Source: Manduca sexta
Lineage: Eukaryota > Arthropoda > Insecta > Lepidoptera > Sphingidae
Length of the DNA: 64,000 nucleotides
Reading direction: 5' to 3'
Assembly (NCBI RefSeq): GCF_014839805.1
Contig: NC_051121.1
Span: forward strand, 7,299,116 to 7,363,115
Shown: positions 30,426 through 42,852 of the stretch, piece by piece
Layout: the number at the start of each line of letters is the position of its first letter
Position numbering within the stretch: the first letter of the stretch is position 1
Position numbers and translations under genes: made by a program
The notes under the pieces: generated by a model
Told to the model about the DNA's origin: nothing
Database searches by the model: none
What the model saw: only the letters and a program-made list of their open reading frames with translations

Positions 30426-33345
30426 ATATAATTGAAAAGTATCGTGAACACAAAATATTCTTATATTATGCTTTTCCCCCATACTTGTGCATTCTTATTT
30501 TGTCATGCATATTAACCGTCCTATGATGTGATAAGAGGCAAGCTCTACCTTCTTATAGGACACGAAATCCAATACTGAGCAAGTCAGATTTAAAATAAAA
30601 TACCTAATATTGGTTATAAGCTTTTGGTTTTACTTTATACGTACCTATCCTTATTATCACTAAGTCCCTTATAATTACACTGGCTACAATATTCGATCTA
30701 ATTACATATGCGGACTAATGATTGGCAGCAGAAGCACAATGTACTATAATATTATTTACACTACTTAGGTATATCATAAACTTCTAAAACCTACCTATTT
30801 AATGTCTTAAAACCGTCCTATAGCAATATAGACGTTATTAACATAAAAAACTTTTAAATATTGAACTATGAAAGAATAAAAGATAATATAAAAATATATA
30901 GACCATGTCCACACATATCGATATCACATTGTTCTCAAAACTTGTTCGCGGAACATTTGTTGCGTGCCCGCTGCCTTGCATCTGCCACTCAGGCAAGGGT
31001 TGTGCCATTCCATCTTCGCACAAATTACTATTATAAATGACCTTCAAATTTCTATGACGTTTGTGGTGAGTTGAAAGGCAATTTTAATATTGAAGTATGT
31101 AAAATGAATTAACTCTGAGTTTATAATTTATATTTATATTTATTATATTATATATTTATTATAGGACAATAATTACTCTCATGTTTACTTGTATGAAGTT
31201 AGCCTTCTTATGACTATAATCTCTAGGCCACCGTTTTTTATTTGTATCGATTGATGCGGACAACGCCAACGTTCTTAAATGTTATAAATGTTTCATTAAT
31301 TATTTTTGCACACTCACCTCATCTCATAAAACATTCTCGATTTTGGCCCTCAATTCGTTATTTGAAATAATACACCGCTGGCATTAGTGTCGTATATTCT
31401 ACCGATGGCATAGTCTAATTTTCATTCTCTTATTTATCGATAAAAGTTCGATTTTGGATAATGAAATGTTAAAATGGATGCTTGTTTTTCGATACCGTAA
31501 GCCCTACTTAAATCTAAAAAGATCACTTCACAGCCTTCGATTACCTAGCAAGATAATTCCATTTAATTAAATTAAACCATTTGAATGTCAAGTAATTGTA
31601 TTATTAATCACGTGTGAGCAAAGTATAAAAGAATCATATTAAAATACATTCATTTTAAAAATTTGGGGCGAGGGGGGTCGAAAATCTTCAAAAATTGCGA
31701 TACGTAATACTTGAACGGCTCCTAACATGCCTACCATCCAGATATTTATTAAGATATCGGCTATAAGGAAGCGGCAATCTTTAAAATAAATATAAATACT
31801 AATGCCGATAAAGGACAATAACATTCGATTGAACAACGGGTGAAAGAACTCCTCTTCCGTTTTCCCAACTTAAAAATTACAACGTCGGCACATCGTGACT
31901 ACGTACTTCCTGCCAAAACAATCAGTGGCGCACATAAATTATTTTTACACGATGGGCATTATTCATTTGCGCCATATTTGGTAACGAGAGCGGGATATTC
32001 AGTTCTGAATGTCAATTAGGCTAGCTTACTAATAAGGTGCAGCACTCGAAAACCTGACCCCCCATTGAGTTGTCAAAATGCACTGAATACGTGTGTCATT
32101 TTGATAAGCAGAGTTGGAATGTGGATATAATTTAACCTTGGACATGGTCTTCCCTATTTAGGAGCTTTGGGAAACAACAAAAAGTATTGATCAGTATAGA
32201 ATGCTTATTCTTTCTGATTGCTCTCCTTAAAAGGTTTTAACGAATAGATATTTATAAGGGCCGTCACAGCCCGTAGATTTCTTCAAATCTGCCTTATCCT
32301 AAACCTGCTAAAGCAATTTTTTTTACAAAAAAACTGCGAAAGAGTGCCTATGCTTACACAAATAAATGATTTTTTTTCGTTTTCTGATATGTAGCTTAAA
32401 CGAAATGCCGTGTGCTCAACAAAGGTTTATCCCACTTTGATGAAACCGACAGTTGGACCAACAGACAGTTGGAACTGATCAATCAACGAATCCTCCCAAT
32501 ACTTCAAATAACAGATCCATCTTTTCATATCCATAGCGTACAACGGACATTTCAGAACACCTTAACCGAAAGGTGTTTTTAACATCTGTAAATAATCCTT
32601 TGAATCGCCGCTAAGTAGGTAATATATTAATATTCGGAATATGCAATATATTACGGTTGAAAAAGATTTTACGCTTAATGGCCAGATGTGCATTTAATTC
32701 GGAAGTGGGCTCTTATAATTTAGGAATGAATAATGGAGGTTTTAAACTGCAAAAGGCACGTGTCGGATATTGTCGTTAAGCAATAAAGTAATTTGGAACT
32801 ATTCGTAAAATAGTTTAGTTTGATTTACGAGTTATGGCAGGAGTAACTGATATCTTGGGTTTGGTATATCTTGGCAATGTATATGGGTTACGGAGCAGAA
32901 GGCTTTTATTCAGATCCTAATTTTCTAGGGCAATATTATGTTTTAGTTTCTCTAACGAATGAATCATATTTTTTTGTAAAAGGTTTGGCAAAATTGTCCA
33001 TAAAATTACCTTTGTACAAAGGAAAATATTGTCTTCACCATTTTCAAAAAAACCTTTTAGAATATTATCAACAAGTTGACTGACATTTTCCATAATTATT
33101 ACATCCGATCATTCCAATTGGAGACTAGTTTAATACGAATGATTTGTATCAAAATAAAATCAATCGTGACTTCAGACTACTTATCATAATGATTATGAAT
33201 TACGTATCATCTAATTATTGAGACAATGAGGCTTGACCGGACGTGGATATCCAATATCCTCTGTCCTGACGCCTTTGTCTTTTGACCACACAAATTGCAG
33301 TTTCATAAAATCTATAAAATTTTACTTTGTACGTACTTTTTATAA
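30426..33345. other. Intergenic, no strong feature
   Basis: AT-rich. A weak family C-like fragment (reverse, about 30475-30590) can be suspected from CCTATGATGTGATAAGAGGC. Open frames at 31639-31836 (minus) and 32871-33083 (plus) show no domain. Confidence 0.4.
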
Positions 33346-33349
33346 ACTA

Positions 33350-33387
33350 ATGGCACTTAATGAACGCTTCTGTTCATTAAGTGCCAT
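33350..33387. repeat. Perfect 16-bp hairpin
   Basis: ATGGCACTTAATGAAC (33350-33365), a 6-nt loop GCTTCT, then the exact complement GTTCATTAAGTGCCAT (33372-33387). It is too short for a typical miRNA precursor. It has no T-run, and no protein gene is close by. It may be a replication snap-back. Confidence 0.7.
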
Positions 33388-33488
33388 ACGCGGATATTAT
33401 TTTTCTGAAACAATGTAATTAATATTATAGTCAACAGATTACTTTTTTTCTTGTAAGTGCCGGGATTTTTAAGATTATATTCTTTTTA

Positions 33489-33797
33489 AGTGGCGATAGC
33501 CTTGTTGGGAATGGATCAGACTGTAGAGACGAATGTCCGCAGGTTCAAAAACCAAGGGCACACACCTCTGACTTTACTGAAGTTAGGTGTGTATTCTTTG
33601 TGAATTATCTTTTGCTTTAACGGTGAAGGAAAACATAGAGAAAACCTACATACCTAAGAAGTTCTCTGTAGGAATTTTGAGGGTATACGAAGTCTGCCAA
33701 CCCGCACTAGGCCAGCATGGTCTCTATTAATAATAGAGGATGCCCAAGCCCAGCAGTGCGGCAGTGTATAATACAGGGCTGATATTATTATTATGTT
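33489..33797 (+). repeat. SINE family A, copy 2
   Basis: Head AGTGGCGATAGCCTTGTTGG with A box, B-box-like GGTTCAAAAACC, then the family body to ATACAGGGCTGATATTATTA. More diverged than the 22760 copy, with a short internal deletion near 33720. Confidence 0.85.
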
Positions 33798-33799
33798 AG

Positions 33800-35270
33800 T
33801 GTTATTTTCAGATAGACTTGTGCATAAATTATACATCAAGTAAAATGATTATCGTAACTCGTCTTGGTAATGATGTACCGCTTTTTAATGTACATATTGA
33901 TCTCATTGGTTTTGCAAAATATTTTTAATTGTATACATCCATTTTCGAAAAAAAATGGCCAAAAAATGCTTCCATAAAATCGTATTTTCAACAGGACAGG
34001 TGTGTAAGTTAATGCGCGCAAACCAGAATGACTCACGAGCGAGACATAATTTACGAAATAAGCCATCTGTGATTAATAGCATTTCAGTTCGGTTAGTAAC
34101 ACGCGAATGGTCTGATATCTTCTGCGAAATGATTTGGTAAAAACGGCTAGGTTAGTAGCTTAAATTCTGTAGGTACAGAATGGAACATATTATACAAAAT
34201 ACATATTGCATTCGTGTCCTTAAATTTTACTTATTGAGATCAAAACTTCAAATTAGAAAATAAAATCTCTAATCTCGATCTTCTTCATTTTACAATTAAT
34301 AGCAACAAGATTATTTCGAAAAAGATTTTAGTGTTACTGTCAATTTAATTTCAAATATAGTTAATTGTAACTACATTTCTATATAAACTGCTTTGTGTTC
34401 ATATATTATGTAGAAACTATTAATGTTGTTTATAATTCATTAAGTTATATCTATAGTTTAAATATGTATATAAATGAATAGTATGTATTTAGTTTATATT
34501 ACTTATAGTATCTTTTTCAATTTATTAATTTATGTCTATATTTTTTTGAAATTTCTAATATACGGCTTTTTTCCGCTCATTATATTTAGTCGCTAACTAT
34601 AAACATTTTCTGCTTAGCGATAAAACCGCCTGTTGTTACACGTATTAAAAAAAAAATCATTTGATTGTATGTGATGTACAAGGTGTTTAAATTCATTCAT
34701 TATTTTTAACATTTTCGAGGCTAAGCTCCAACTCTACTCGTGCAACTGCTAGACTATCTATAGAACCGCTTAATCTATCCAAGATCATATAAAGTCCCAA
34801 ATCCTTTGCTCCCTTCCTCCAAGATCGGTAAAGTGTCCATCACTCCTCAGTTATAAGATGAACGGCAGTACCATCTGATAGTTACTTATCATCTGATGAC
34901 CTATTTCTTTGCTCTTATAAAAATAGGCAACGGTTTCCGTACAATCCAAACGTAATCATGAATATGTACCATAACAACATTAGAATATAGTTCATAATAT
35001 TATATTCCTTGGAACGCACAAAATCTCGCCATTCCTACTTCGAGCCTTCGTTCGATTATTGCGTTTGTTTGAATTCGTTGTAAATGATCATTTTACAATG
35101 TTTGCAAAAAGTGTATTATTAATGCGCAGTGCGCAGTCGCAGGCGGGGGCGTGAGACAATACTCCACCACTTCCGAGACACTTTTGCAGGTAAACTGCGA
35201 GTACAGGTGGTGTGAGAAGCGTTGGGAATATTTTTTTTTTAAAACATAAATAGTAACACACTATTTTTTT
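33800..35270. other. Intergenic, no assigned feature
   Basis: AT-rich stretch with small random open frames on both strands. No repeat or RNA gene recognised. Confidence 0.4.
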
Positions 35271-35274
35271 TATT

Positions 35275-35482
35275 CCTGTAGTGGTAGGCAGTGACGCAAC
35301 AGGAGTGTTCATTTACCGCTGTGTGTATTCCATCCCCTAATGTAATAAGGGACGAGCCTATTGCCATATCGGGCACAAATTCCAGACTCTGTGCTGATAC
35401 TGTCACTGCCCGAACTGAGGATCGAACCTGGAACCTTAGCACTGCAGTCGTACCTTAATACAACTACACCACCAAAGCAGTT
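35275..35482 (-). repeat. tRNA-related SINE family C, full-length-like
   Basis: The reverse copy begins at its 3' end (GGTAGGCAGTGACGCAACAG) and ends in a tRNA-like head with B-box complement GATCGAACC (about 35412) and ACTGCAGTCGTACC. It encodes no domain. Confidence 0.8.
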
Positions 35483-36199
35483 AAATATAGCTTATATTAT
35501 TTTGCATTGTATATTTTTCTTTTGTTGAAATAAGCCCATTATTTTTTTACAACACTTCAATTAAGTCAACTTTAAATTATATTGTACTGCGAATGAGAGC
35601 TTTGAAATCTAGATGAAAAACTTTTTATTAATTTTCTTCTTTACTTTAAATCATCCTATTTATGAAAAGACGCGCTTTAATATAGAAAATAAAAATATTT
35701 TAAAATAAGTTTTTCGTTACGTATCCTCAATAAGTAACATATTTTAGATCATGGCTAAACAATTTCAAAAACCTTATAAAATAGCTGAAAACAATGCGAA
35801 AAGTATTCACCCATATTTCACAAACAATCTTAGATTTACGACAGGTGTATCACATAGCACTTGTAAGCACGACAGTACCGGAACTCAGACTGTGTAAGCA
35901 CTCATTGTGTCCGTTTCCGCCATTTTACGACGACCCCTCCTCGCCAGATGAATGGAAATCAATTTCGCACTCGAAACTTATGAATGTTGCCAACATTACT
36001 TTTTATTACTACTTCAGTTATGGAAACCTTCAAATTTTAACAATGATTCTTGCTCAGATTTTATCTTTGGAGTGCGGGCGCTTTCATGGCTTAATGGGGT
36101 GTATCTATGTTTTTGCTGTTTACATCTGTTAGGGTCATAAAGGTAATGTCTGTGGCAAATAAGAAAGGAAGAAAAGTAATAAATGCTTCGGTGACGTTG

Positions 36200-36392
36200 T
36201 TGTATGGCGTGCGCAGTGCGACACCGCTCTGAGGTCTTGGGTTCGAATCCTAACATCAGCCCGGAGTATTGAATTTGTGCCTTATATGGCGATAGGCTCG
36301 CCCTAATCACATGGGAGGATACATACAGACGAAAAGTGGGTGCTCTGATTACAGTTCTGTCTACCCTTTCAGGGATTAAGGCGTAATGTGAA
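36200..36392 (+). repeat. tRNA-related SINE family C
   Basis: Head TTGTTGTATGGCGTGCGCAG, B box GGGTTCGAATCC (36239-36250), then CTTATATGGCGATAGGCTCG and the 3' end CTACCCTTTCAGGGATTAAG. The B box matches the tRNA consensus exactly. Confidence 0.85.
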
Positions 36393-36657
36393 TGTGATAT
36401 ACTAAGTATAATGTAATATTATAATAAGACACCAAAAATAAGTTCCAGAACAGATGCGCAAATCAAATCAATAATAGTAGATATTGATCAGATCACTTCC
36501 GCATTACCAAAGTGATTAGATGGATTGGATGGGCATTTATATCTAATGCACCTAGGGTTTAGTAACCGATATCTGTTCTGCGGGATAGGGAAAAAAAATT
36601 ATCCACTAAAAAGAAAGAGCAGGTATAAATTCTGTAGTTCGATATATTTTTTAGTGG

Positions 36658-36815
36658 CGAAAGATGAAATTTTCCAAAAGGTAATCCGACACAACATGTA
36701 AGTACTAATATCCATAAATAGGTTCTGCAAATCGTTTAAATGATGATTAAATTTTACATAAATTACGAAAGGGAAGCCGGTAGAAATCAGATTAAATAGA
36801 CCCTTCGCCACTGAT
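36658..36815. repeat. Dispersed repeat family H, copy 2
   Basis: TTTCCAAAAGGTAATCCGAC, AACATGTAAGTACTAATATC, CTGCAAATCGTT and AGACCCTTCGCCACTG correspond to copy 1 at 30262-30425. Confidence 0.7.
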
Positions 36816-37727
36816 ATTTTAATAGGTCCTAACAATCAAATCATCATCATACATTAACGAGGCAAAACAATTAGGCGATTTAAGTTTATTTATTAATTTA
36901 TTTATCATGGGATAAGAAACAGCTGCACTACGAAATTTAAAAAATTTAATGTATGATAACGTTTACATAAGTGTACAGCCCACAACGTTATCCACAGTTT
37001 ACTACAAAGAAAACCAGTTGTCGTAGATTGACACAAAATTAAAAATGCAGGAAACATAAATATCAAAAAGTAAAGCTATACAAAATATAAGACGATAGAT
37101 ACTAACATAAACAAGTTCCAAAAAAATAAATAAAAATCTTTCTTCAACATCTCTTCGAACTATCAAATCTACTATACATACTGTATAGACGGTATCATTA
37201 TACAATACAATGTTTGTTTATTTTATTCCACCACAGTACATTTATCGTAAACCACATTATTAAAATAACAATATCAGTAACATTACTAGCAGCTGACCCC
37301 AACACTGTCATTGAACCAGAAACAAATTTCAACGAAATTAAATCTAATTTCCGAACCGAAATCAATATATAATAACGCACGCGTGTTACTGTGTTATTAA
37401 TTATGTCGGAAATCATTACAAAGCAAAATATTAATTGAAAATGGTAACCAACATTTCGGCGCGCGCACCGTGAAATTGGTATTTCTATTTGCAGAACAAT
37501 ACCGGTAATATGTTGCCTGTAATTGGCAACACATCCTGTTTTGGGGCAATTTCTTATTGTTTTATAATTATATTGTGACACGTGTTTTGATGATTGAATT
37601 CAGAAGCATATGTTTTCGTGTCTACGTATTAAAAAGCACGTGTTATTAGTTGCACGCCTCAACATCAGCATTTTTCCAATATCAATCTTCAATCCGATAC
37701 AAGAATAGACCAATCAAAACTCATTTG

Positions 37728-37965
37728 CTGACTGCCTCGGTGGCGTAGTTGTACTGCATGCGCAGCACGGCAGCGCTCTGAGGTCCTGGGTTCGCATCCC
37801 GGGTCAGGTAAAGTGATGTTTGGGTTTTTTCTGCTCAATAGCAGCTCATATGGCAATAGGCTCGCCCCCTATCATGGGACGGAACACACTTGGCTAAAAG
37901 TCGGTACTCCTTTTGAACCTCTTCATACCCATTCGGGGATAAGTGCGTGATGTGTCTTTTTTATG
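37728..37965 (+). mobile_element. tRNA-related SINE family C with 10-bp target duplication
   Basis: Flanked by AACTCATTTG on both sides (37718-37727 and 37966-37975). The head CTCGGTGGCGTAGTTGTACT carries an A box and GGGTTCGCATCCC a near-consensus B box. The 3' end is GGGGATAAGTGCGTGATGTG. This is the clearest copy of the family and fixes its ends. Confidence 0.9.
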
Positions 37966-38825
37966 AACTCATTTGTGATCATGTCAAAATAAAATTTGTT
38001 CTGTATGGTCCATTTTTGTGATAGATAGAAAAAAGCGATTAAGATCGTTTATTAAAAACGGCGGATCTGTAAAGAAATCAAACATCGTTCATTAAGTTTT
38101 AGATCCACAATAACAATGTTATTTCAAAGTTAAATCCAAATAACACTATCCTAAACGTTCAGATTGACTATCTGCAAGTAATTTTAATATCTCAAGTCAA
38201 TATTACATAGAGTATACTTTATAATGCACCTCTCCATCAAACTTCAAAATAAAACATATAAGAAATTCTCCTAGCAACCGAGAATGTGTCATCGCATACT
38301 TGAATTCTGTTTTGCCCTCCGCTTGTGACCTCTATTGTAGTTTTATTAGAGACTGATAAGCTTTACAACTTTATTGGTTGTAATTTAATGTTATATTATG
38401 AGCCATATTTAGTTACATAAGGTTATGATGTTTGTTGGTAAGTATTTTGTAGTATGATAAATTCTCAATTATGTGAATTGTATATTGTATTGTAGATATT
38501 TTAGTGTTAACTTTATTTAATTAAAATCATTTGCAGATCAAAATAGATCGGGAACACCTTATTCTAGATAGTCTTCATCATTGGCAATTAATATCTATGA
38601 GAAATTATTAAGTAGCATTCGTAGAAGATGCGAGGTACGCCATACACCTACGCTGTTGACTTATCGGACCGATTCTAGCCCGAAAGATGCGACCGCGGTT
38701 TTGGCAGCTGATTTGTGTATAGATAGTCTTAATAGATAATTATAAGATAGCTTATGACTAAATATTGATGATGGTCTTAGGCACACACACACTCATGCCC
38801 TTTTGTATCTTATTAATTAAATTAA

Positions 38826-38925
38826 ATGCTTTATTCATCACGTAGGCGAACATGGTTGCACTTATCATAAGTAAAGGTACATGAGAATATTTAATTATTA
38901 CTTAAATAAATTAGCTGATATAAAC
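38826..38925 (+). repeat. Dispersed repeat family D, uninterrupted copy
   Basis: TTATTCATCACGTAGGCGAA through GAATATTTAATTATTACTTA and AATAAA is continuous here. The paralog at 18136-18201 / 19842-19854 is split by the composite Helitron between the bases matching 38897 and 38898. Confidence 0.8.
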
Positions 38926-39009
38926 AAAGACAATTTATATTGAAAATAAAATAAATGAAAAATATACTTAGTAAACAAAGAAGCCAGCTCGGGCTGGCAG
39001 GGAAGAATC

Positions 39010-39228
39010 CCCGAAAAGGTAGGCAGTGGCGCAACTGGTGTACCCATTTTCTGCCGTCTGTATTCCGTCCCATAATGTGATAGAGGAGAAGCATATCGCC
39101 ATATCAGGCACAAATTCCAGACTCCGGATGGACCCTGAAAAACTCTATATCACTGACCCGGAGATCGAACCCAAGACCTCAGCACTGCAGTCGTACTGTA
39201 ATACAAACTACGCCACGAAGACGTGATC
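39010..39228 (-). repeat. tRNA-related SINE family C, full-length-like
   Basis: Reverse copy: CCGAAAAGGTAGGCAGTGGC, CCCATAATGTGATAGAGGAG, GCCATATCAGGCACAAATTC, then the head with B-box complement GATCGAACCC and CTACGCCACGAAGAC. Confidence 0.85.
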
Positions 39229-39890
39229 TTAGGTACTAGTTAAGAATTAGTTTTATCAAAATTAATATTCCCACACAATAATAATATTGGTTCAACTTGA
39301 AGTCAATCGAAACATATTCCAAACCACATTAATATCATTTTGCCATATCTTTATTACAGTTATGAATTTTATAACTGCCGTCCGTCCCAGTTTTCTGGTA
39401 TTTGCAGTTACAAGTCATCGAAGGAGGACATTTCAAGGTGTTCCAGGTTATTTGATTAGTTACTAATCAAAAAACAAACAATTTCAGTAAGAGATTAAAA
39501 CACCCCCGTACCCAGTCCCGGATCTTGAATTTTTTTGAGACGGGTCAAAATCCAGAAAATGCATCCCCCACCCACCTATACCTTTGTAATATTCATCATC
39601 ATTTTGCACCCAGCGGGAAATAATTTTAGTATTTAATGTACTGTATGTTTCAGTAGCCAAAGTTGCATTAATGATGTATTATGCATTTGTCTGCCAAGTT
39701 TGAATTTGCCGCCCGTGGCATGGGCTCCAGTTAGCCCCCCCTTAAATCCGGGGCTATCAGCACCTCGCTATTACAACTCTTGTAAGCCGAGATTGCGATT
39801 CGAAGTCGCATATTATGACACCGAGCGGTAAAGCATTGCAAGTCTCAGAGCATTATTAACCCGGAACGAAACTAATGGAATCGAAAAATA

Positions 39891-40131
39891 TTAAGGTTAT
39901 AGCTTAAGGTCCATTTTTCATACATTTTGTTTCACCTTTAATCTGGGTAACTAAAAAAGTATTGACAAGTAAAGAATTTAAATTCACGTCTAGTTAGTGA
40001 TTAGTTCTCGCAGTTGAAAGATAAACGTAAAAATAATTAATATGCATGGATATTTCGGCCTTTAAAATTTCGTCGTATTAAATTTTAAAGGCCGAAATGG
40101 CCGAAATATGGACCTTAAGCTATAACCTTAA
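39891..40131. mobile_element. MITE with perfect 24-bp inverted ends and an internal 19-bp hairpin
   Basis: TTAAGGTTATAGCTTAAGGT plus CCAT (39891-39914) is exactly complementary to 40108-40131. A second perfect hairpin lies inside: ATTTCGGCCTTTAAAATTT (40052-40070) pairs with 40080-40098 across a 9-nt loop. Outer ends read TTAA-GG...CC-TTAA, which would fit a TTAA target duplication (piggyBac-type), but TTAA also belongs to the palindrome. Non-coding, 241 bp. Confidence 0.8.
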
Positions 40132-40310
40132 GAAGTATTTTTTACACGTGCACGACAAAGCAACCCCAAAGCACCTGATGGTAAGTGAAGTGAGCTCCAA
40201 TAGAATGTGGAAGGACGAGAGATGATTACCCCTCGACAATCGACACAATTATGCCGGCCTGTAACACTAGTTCCGTGATATGTATAGTCCAGAATGAAAA
40301 AATGACCCAT
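40132..40310 (-). repeat. Dispersed repeat family I, copy 1
   Basis: The reverse complement carries GGCATAATTGTGTCGATTGT, GGTAATCATCTCTCGTC, TTCTATTGGA and ACTTACCATCAGGTGCT, matching 56452-56663 in the opposite orientation. It abuts the MITE. Confidence 0.75.
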
Positions 40311-41139
40311 TAAATAACATCCAAATGTTCCTAGTCAGTAGTCATATCACACAAGTCATTTGTAGTCAATAGCACGTGTCATCTCAAGCGGTCTTTATGA
40401 TTGACAATAAAAATACAACGTGTTTAGTGTTTGTCCTTTAACGACATTGAATATGTGACCTCAGAGGTTCAGTGGCTACATATTAAAATAACATTTGACG
40501 CGTAAATATCCTAAAGATAAAATCTTCGTGTTCATGAGTTGCTAACCGTTTAGTACCCATTTAGGTAGACAAAATCTAAAGTATACATTTCTTGTTAATT
40601 ACTTCTGCTTCGAAAGTAAATTGATGATTACACATCGTATTCAAATGTTATGGAATAAATCAATTATCTTACATATTTTAAATCGAAATTGCAAATGTAT
40701 AAATACTTAATTTTAAACGCCTTTATATTTCAAGGATTTTTAACTTTCCGCTTTTCTTTGCCTTTTCTTTAATGATTATCTACCTACAAATTTTCAAAAC
40801 GTCCGAATCGAATTCCTTCAAGATCATAACTAGAGATTCTAATTTCTAAAACCCGAACTTTCTAGAGTATTCCAAATTTACTTGCTGTCAAGCTGAACTG
40901 TAATGGTAGAATAGAATTTCGTACATATTTTGTTATCTGTTTTAAAAGGTAGATTAGTAACTACGGGTGTTTTATTAACAGTAAATTATTTTTTGGTAGT
41001 AAACTTACTGAAGATTAATAAATAACTTATTATTAAATTCAGACGCCAGCAGGAGTTCCAAAAATTATCTCTTATTAAAGATTATGTAATATATTATTTT
41101 GTATAATTGTAAAATGTAGATAAATATGTATTGTAACTT

Positions 41140-41225
41140 TGACTTTTACGACTAACACCTCAGCGACCATGAAGGATGCAAAATCTTCGAAATATCGGGA
41201 GAAAATTATTATATAAAACCGTGAT
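41140..41225 (+). repeat. Dispersed repeat family F, copy 2
   Basis: CGACCATGAAGGATGCAAAA, CTTCGAAATATCGGGAGAAA and the A/T-rich tail match the copy at 23645. Confidence 0.7.
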
Positions 41226-41940
41226 AAAAATAGTTATATTTCATTGTCCAACATTCACGTAAACATAAGAAATTATTACACAAAGACCTTATCTAGTGGA
41301 TGCCAAAACACAGTGGTGAGGCGTTCAAACAACCCGATTCCTACCAGCTTTCCTTTTAGATTTACTAATGTTTATCTTAGTATTTGTTTTCTGTTAAATT
41401 GGCCACGATATGTTAAGTATTTGTTTTTGGCTAGGGCTACCTTTTGAAAACTTTCACCTTTCGCCACTGCCTGGACAGGAAGACAAAGAAAGAAAATCCA
41501 AAGGCCAAACCCACAAGCTTACCTTACACAGTCTTTATATTTAGTAGAGATGACGTTACTTCGACGCAATTCCGTGCTGTTACTTCTAAACATGTTGATA
41601 CTTGTTGGTTCAAGTTTATTTAAATTCATTTCGACACTACGTTGGATGGGATGACCTGTAACGTCAGAATATTGACGAAGTCTTCTAATTGTAGAAGTAT
41701 GTTAAAATCTGGATAAGAAATACTACCACGTAGTCTATTTCTATCATCGAACAGCATTGTTGTATTCGAGATTGGACATAGTAGCCAATATAATCATATG
41801 GAATGATGGGACTAAATGAGTCCAAAGGATAAGAAATAGCAAATCCCTCGGGAAAGGTTCAAACATATACTAAACATACCCGTTAAGGTCGGACTTTAAT
41901 TCAAACGAATGCTGGACATACCCTCGTAGGTTTATTATAT

Positions 41941-42153
41941 AATAATAATATCAGCCCTGTATTATATACTTGCCCACTGCTGAGCACGGGCCTCCTCTAC
42001 TACTGGGAGGGATTAGGCCTTAGTCCACCACGCTGGCTTAGTGCGGATTGGTAGACTTCACACACGTTCGATAATCCTATAGAGAACTTCTCAGATGTGC
42101 AGGTTTCCTCACGATGTTTTCCTTCACCGTTAAAGCGAACGATAAATTCACAA
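41941..42153 (-). mobile_element. SINE family A, 5'-truncated, with 13-bp target duplication
   Basis: Direct repeats AGGTTTATTATAT lie at 41928-41940 and 42154-42166. On the minus strand the element keeps the body (TCGCTTTAACGGTGAAGGAA... CACTAGGC...) and the AAT-type tail but lacks the tRNA head. It was therefore truncated at integration, as in LINE-driven target-primed reverse transcription. Confidence 0.9.
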
Positions 42154-42852
42154 AGGTTTATTATATTCCTATTATATTTTGCAATACTTAAAAAACATTA
42201 ATTCTTTAATTGGTTGTATTGAGTGATACATTATCAACCAAGCGCCACGTAATTATATATTTAATACTCTATTACACAATCTATATCATTTTATGAACAT
42301 TGAATCCGAGACCTCTTCCAAATGGGTAAGGTTATTGTCCTTTACAACTACAGATAGTGTAGGTAACAAATGACCTCTAACAGTTTGAGTAAATGATGAC
42401 GTAACTACTCAGACAGTCAATAAACACTTTTGATAATTATATATGCACATATGTACACGTATCACGCATGCATAACTAGTGGAGTAGGCAGAGAGGCAAC
42501 AATGGTTGATTGTATCATCAATCATCATCAGACATACAAGCCGAAAATAGTCTTCGTTCGTTGACTTATCAAAAGTAGGCGAGTTGAATGTTACTATGGG
42601 AAAGGCATCTTTTTTAACTAAATACAGCAACCAGATGGCTATCCAATATGTTCCAAAACATTTATATTTACCTACTACACTACTCGCTACTATGAGACAT
42701 TAGATGTTAAGTCTCATAATGCTCAATAGTAACACTGACTGCAAACTTCTTCAAATTGAAACTCAACAGTGCGTGAAGAACCACATTTTTTTTAAATCAT
42801 TGGCATCACTGCGCGCCTTACCCAGAAACATCACATGTTCAAGTAATCTATA

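Noticed and set aside
36239..36250. Possible tRNA gene because of a perfect B box
   Set aside because: The surrounding sequence is the head of SINE family C. No acceptor stem or anticodon arm can be folded.
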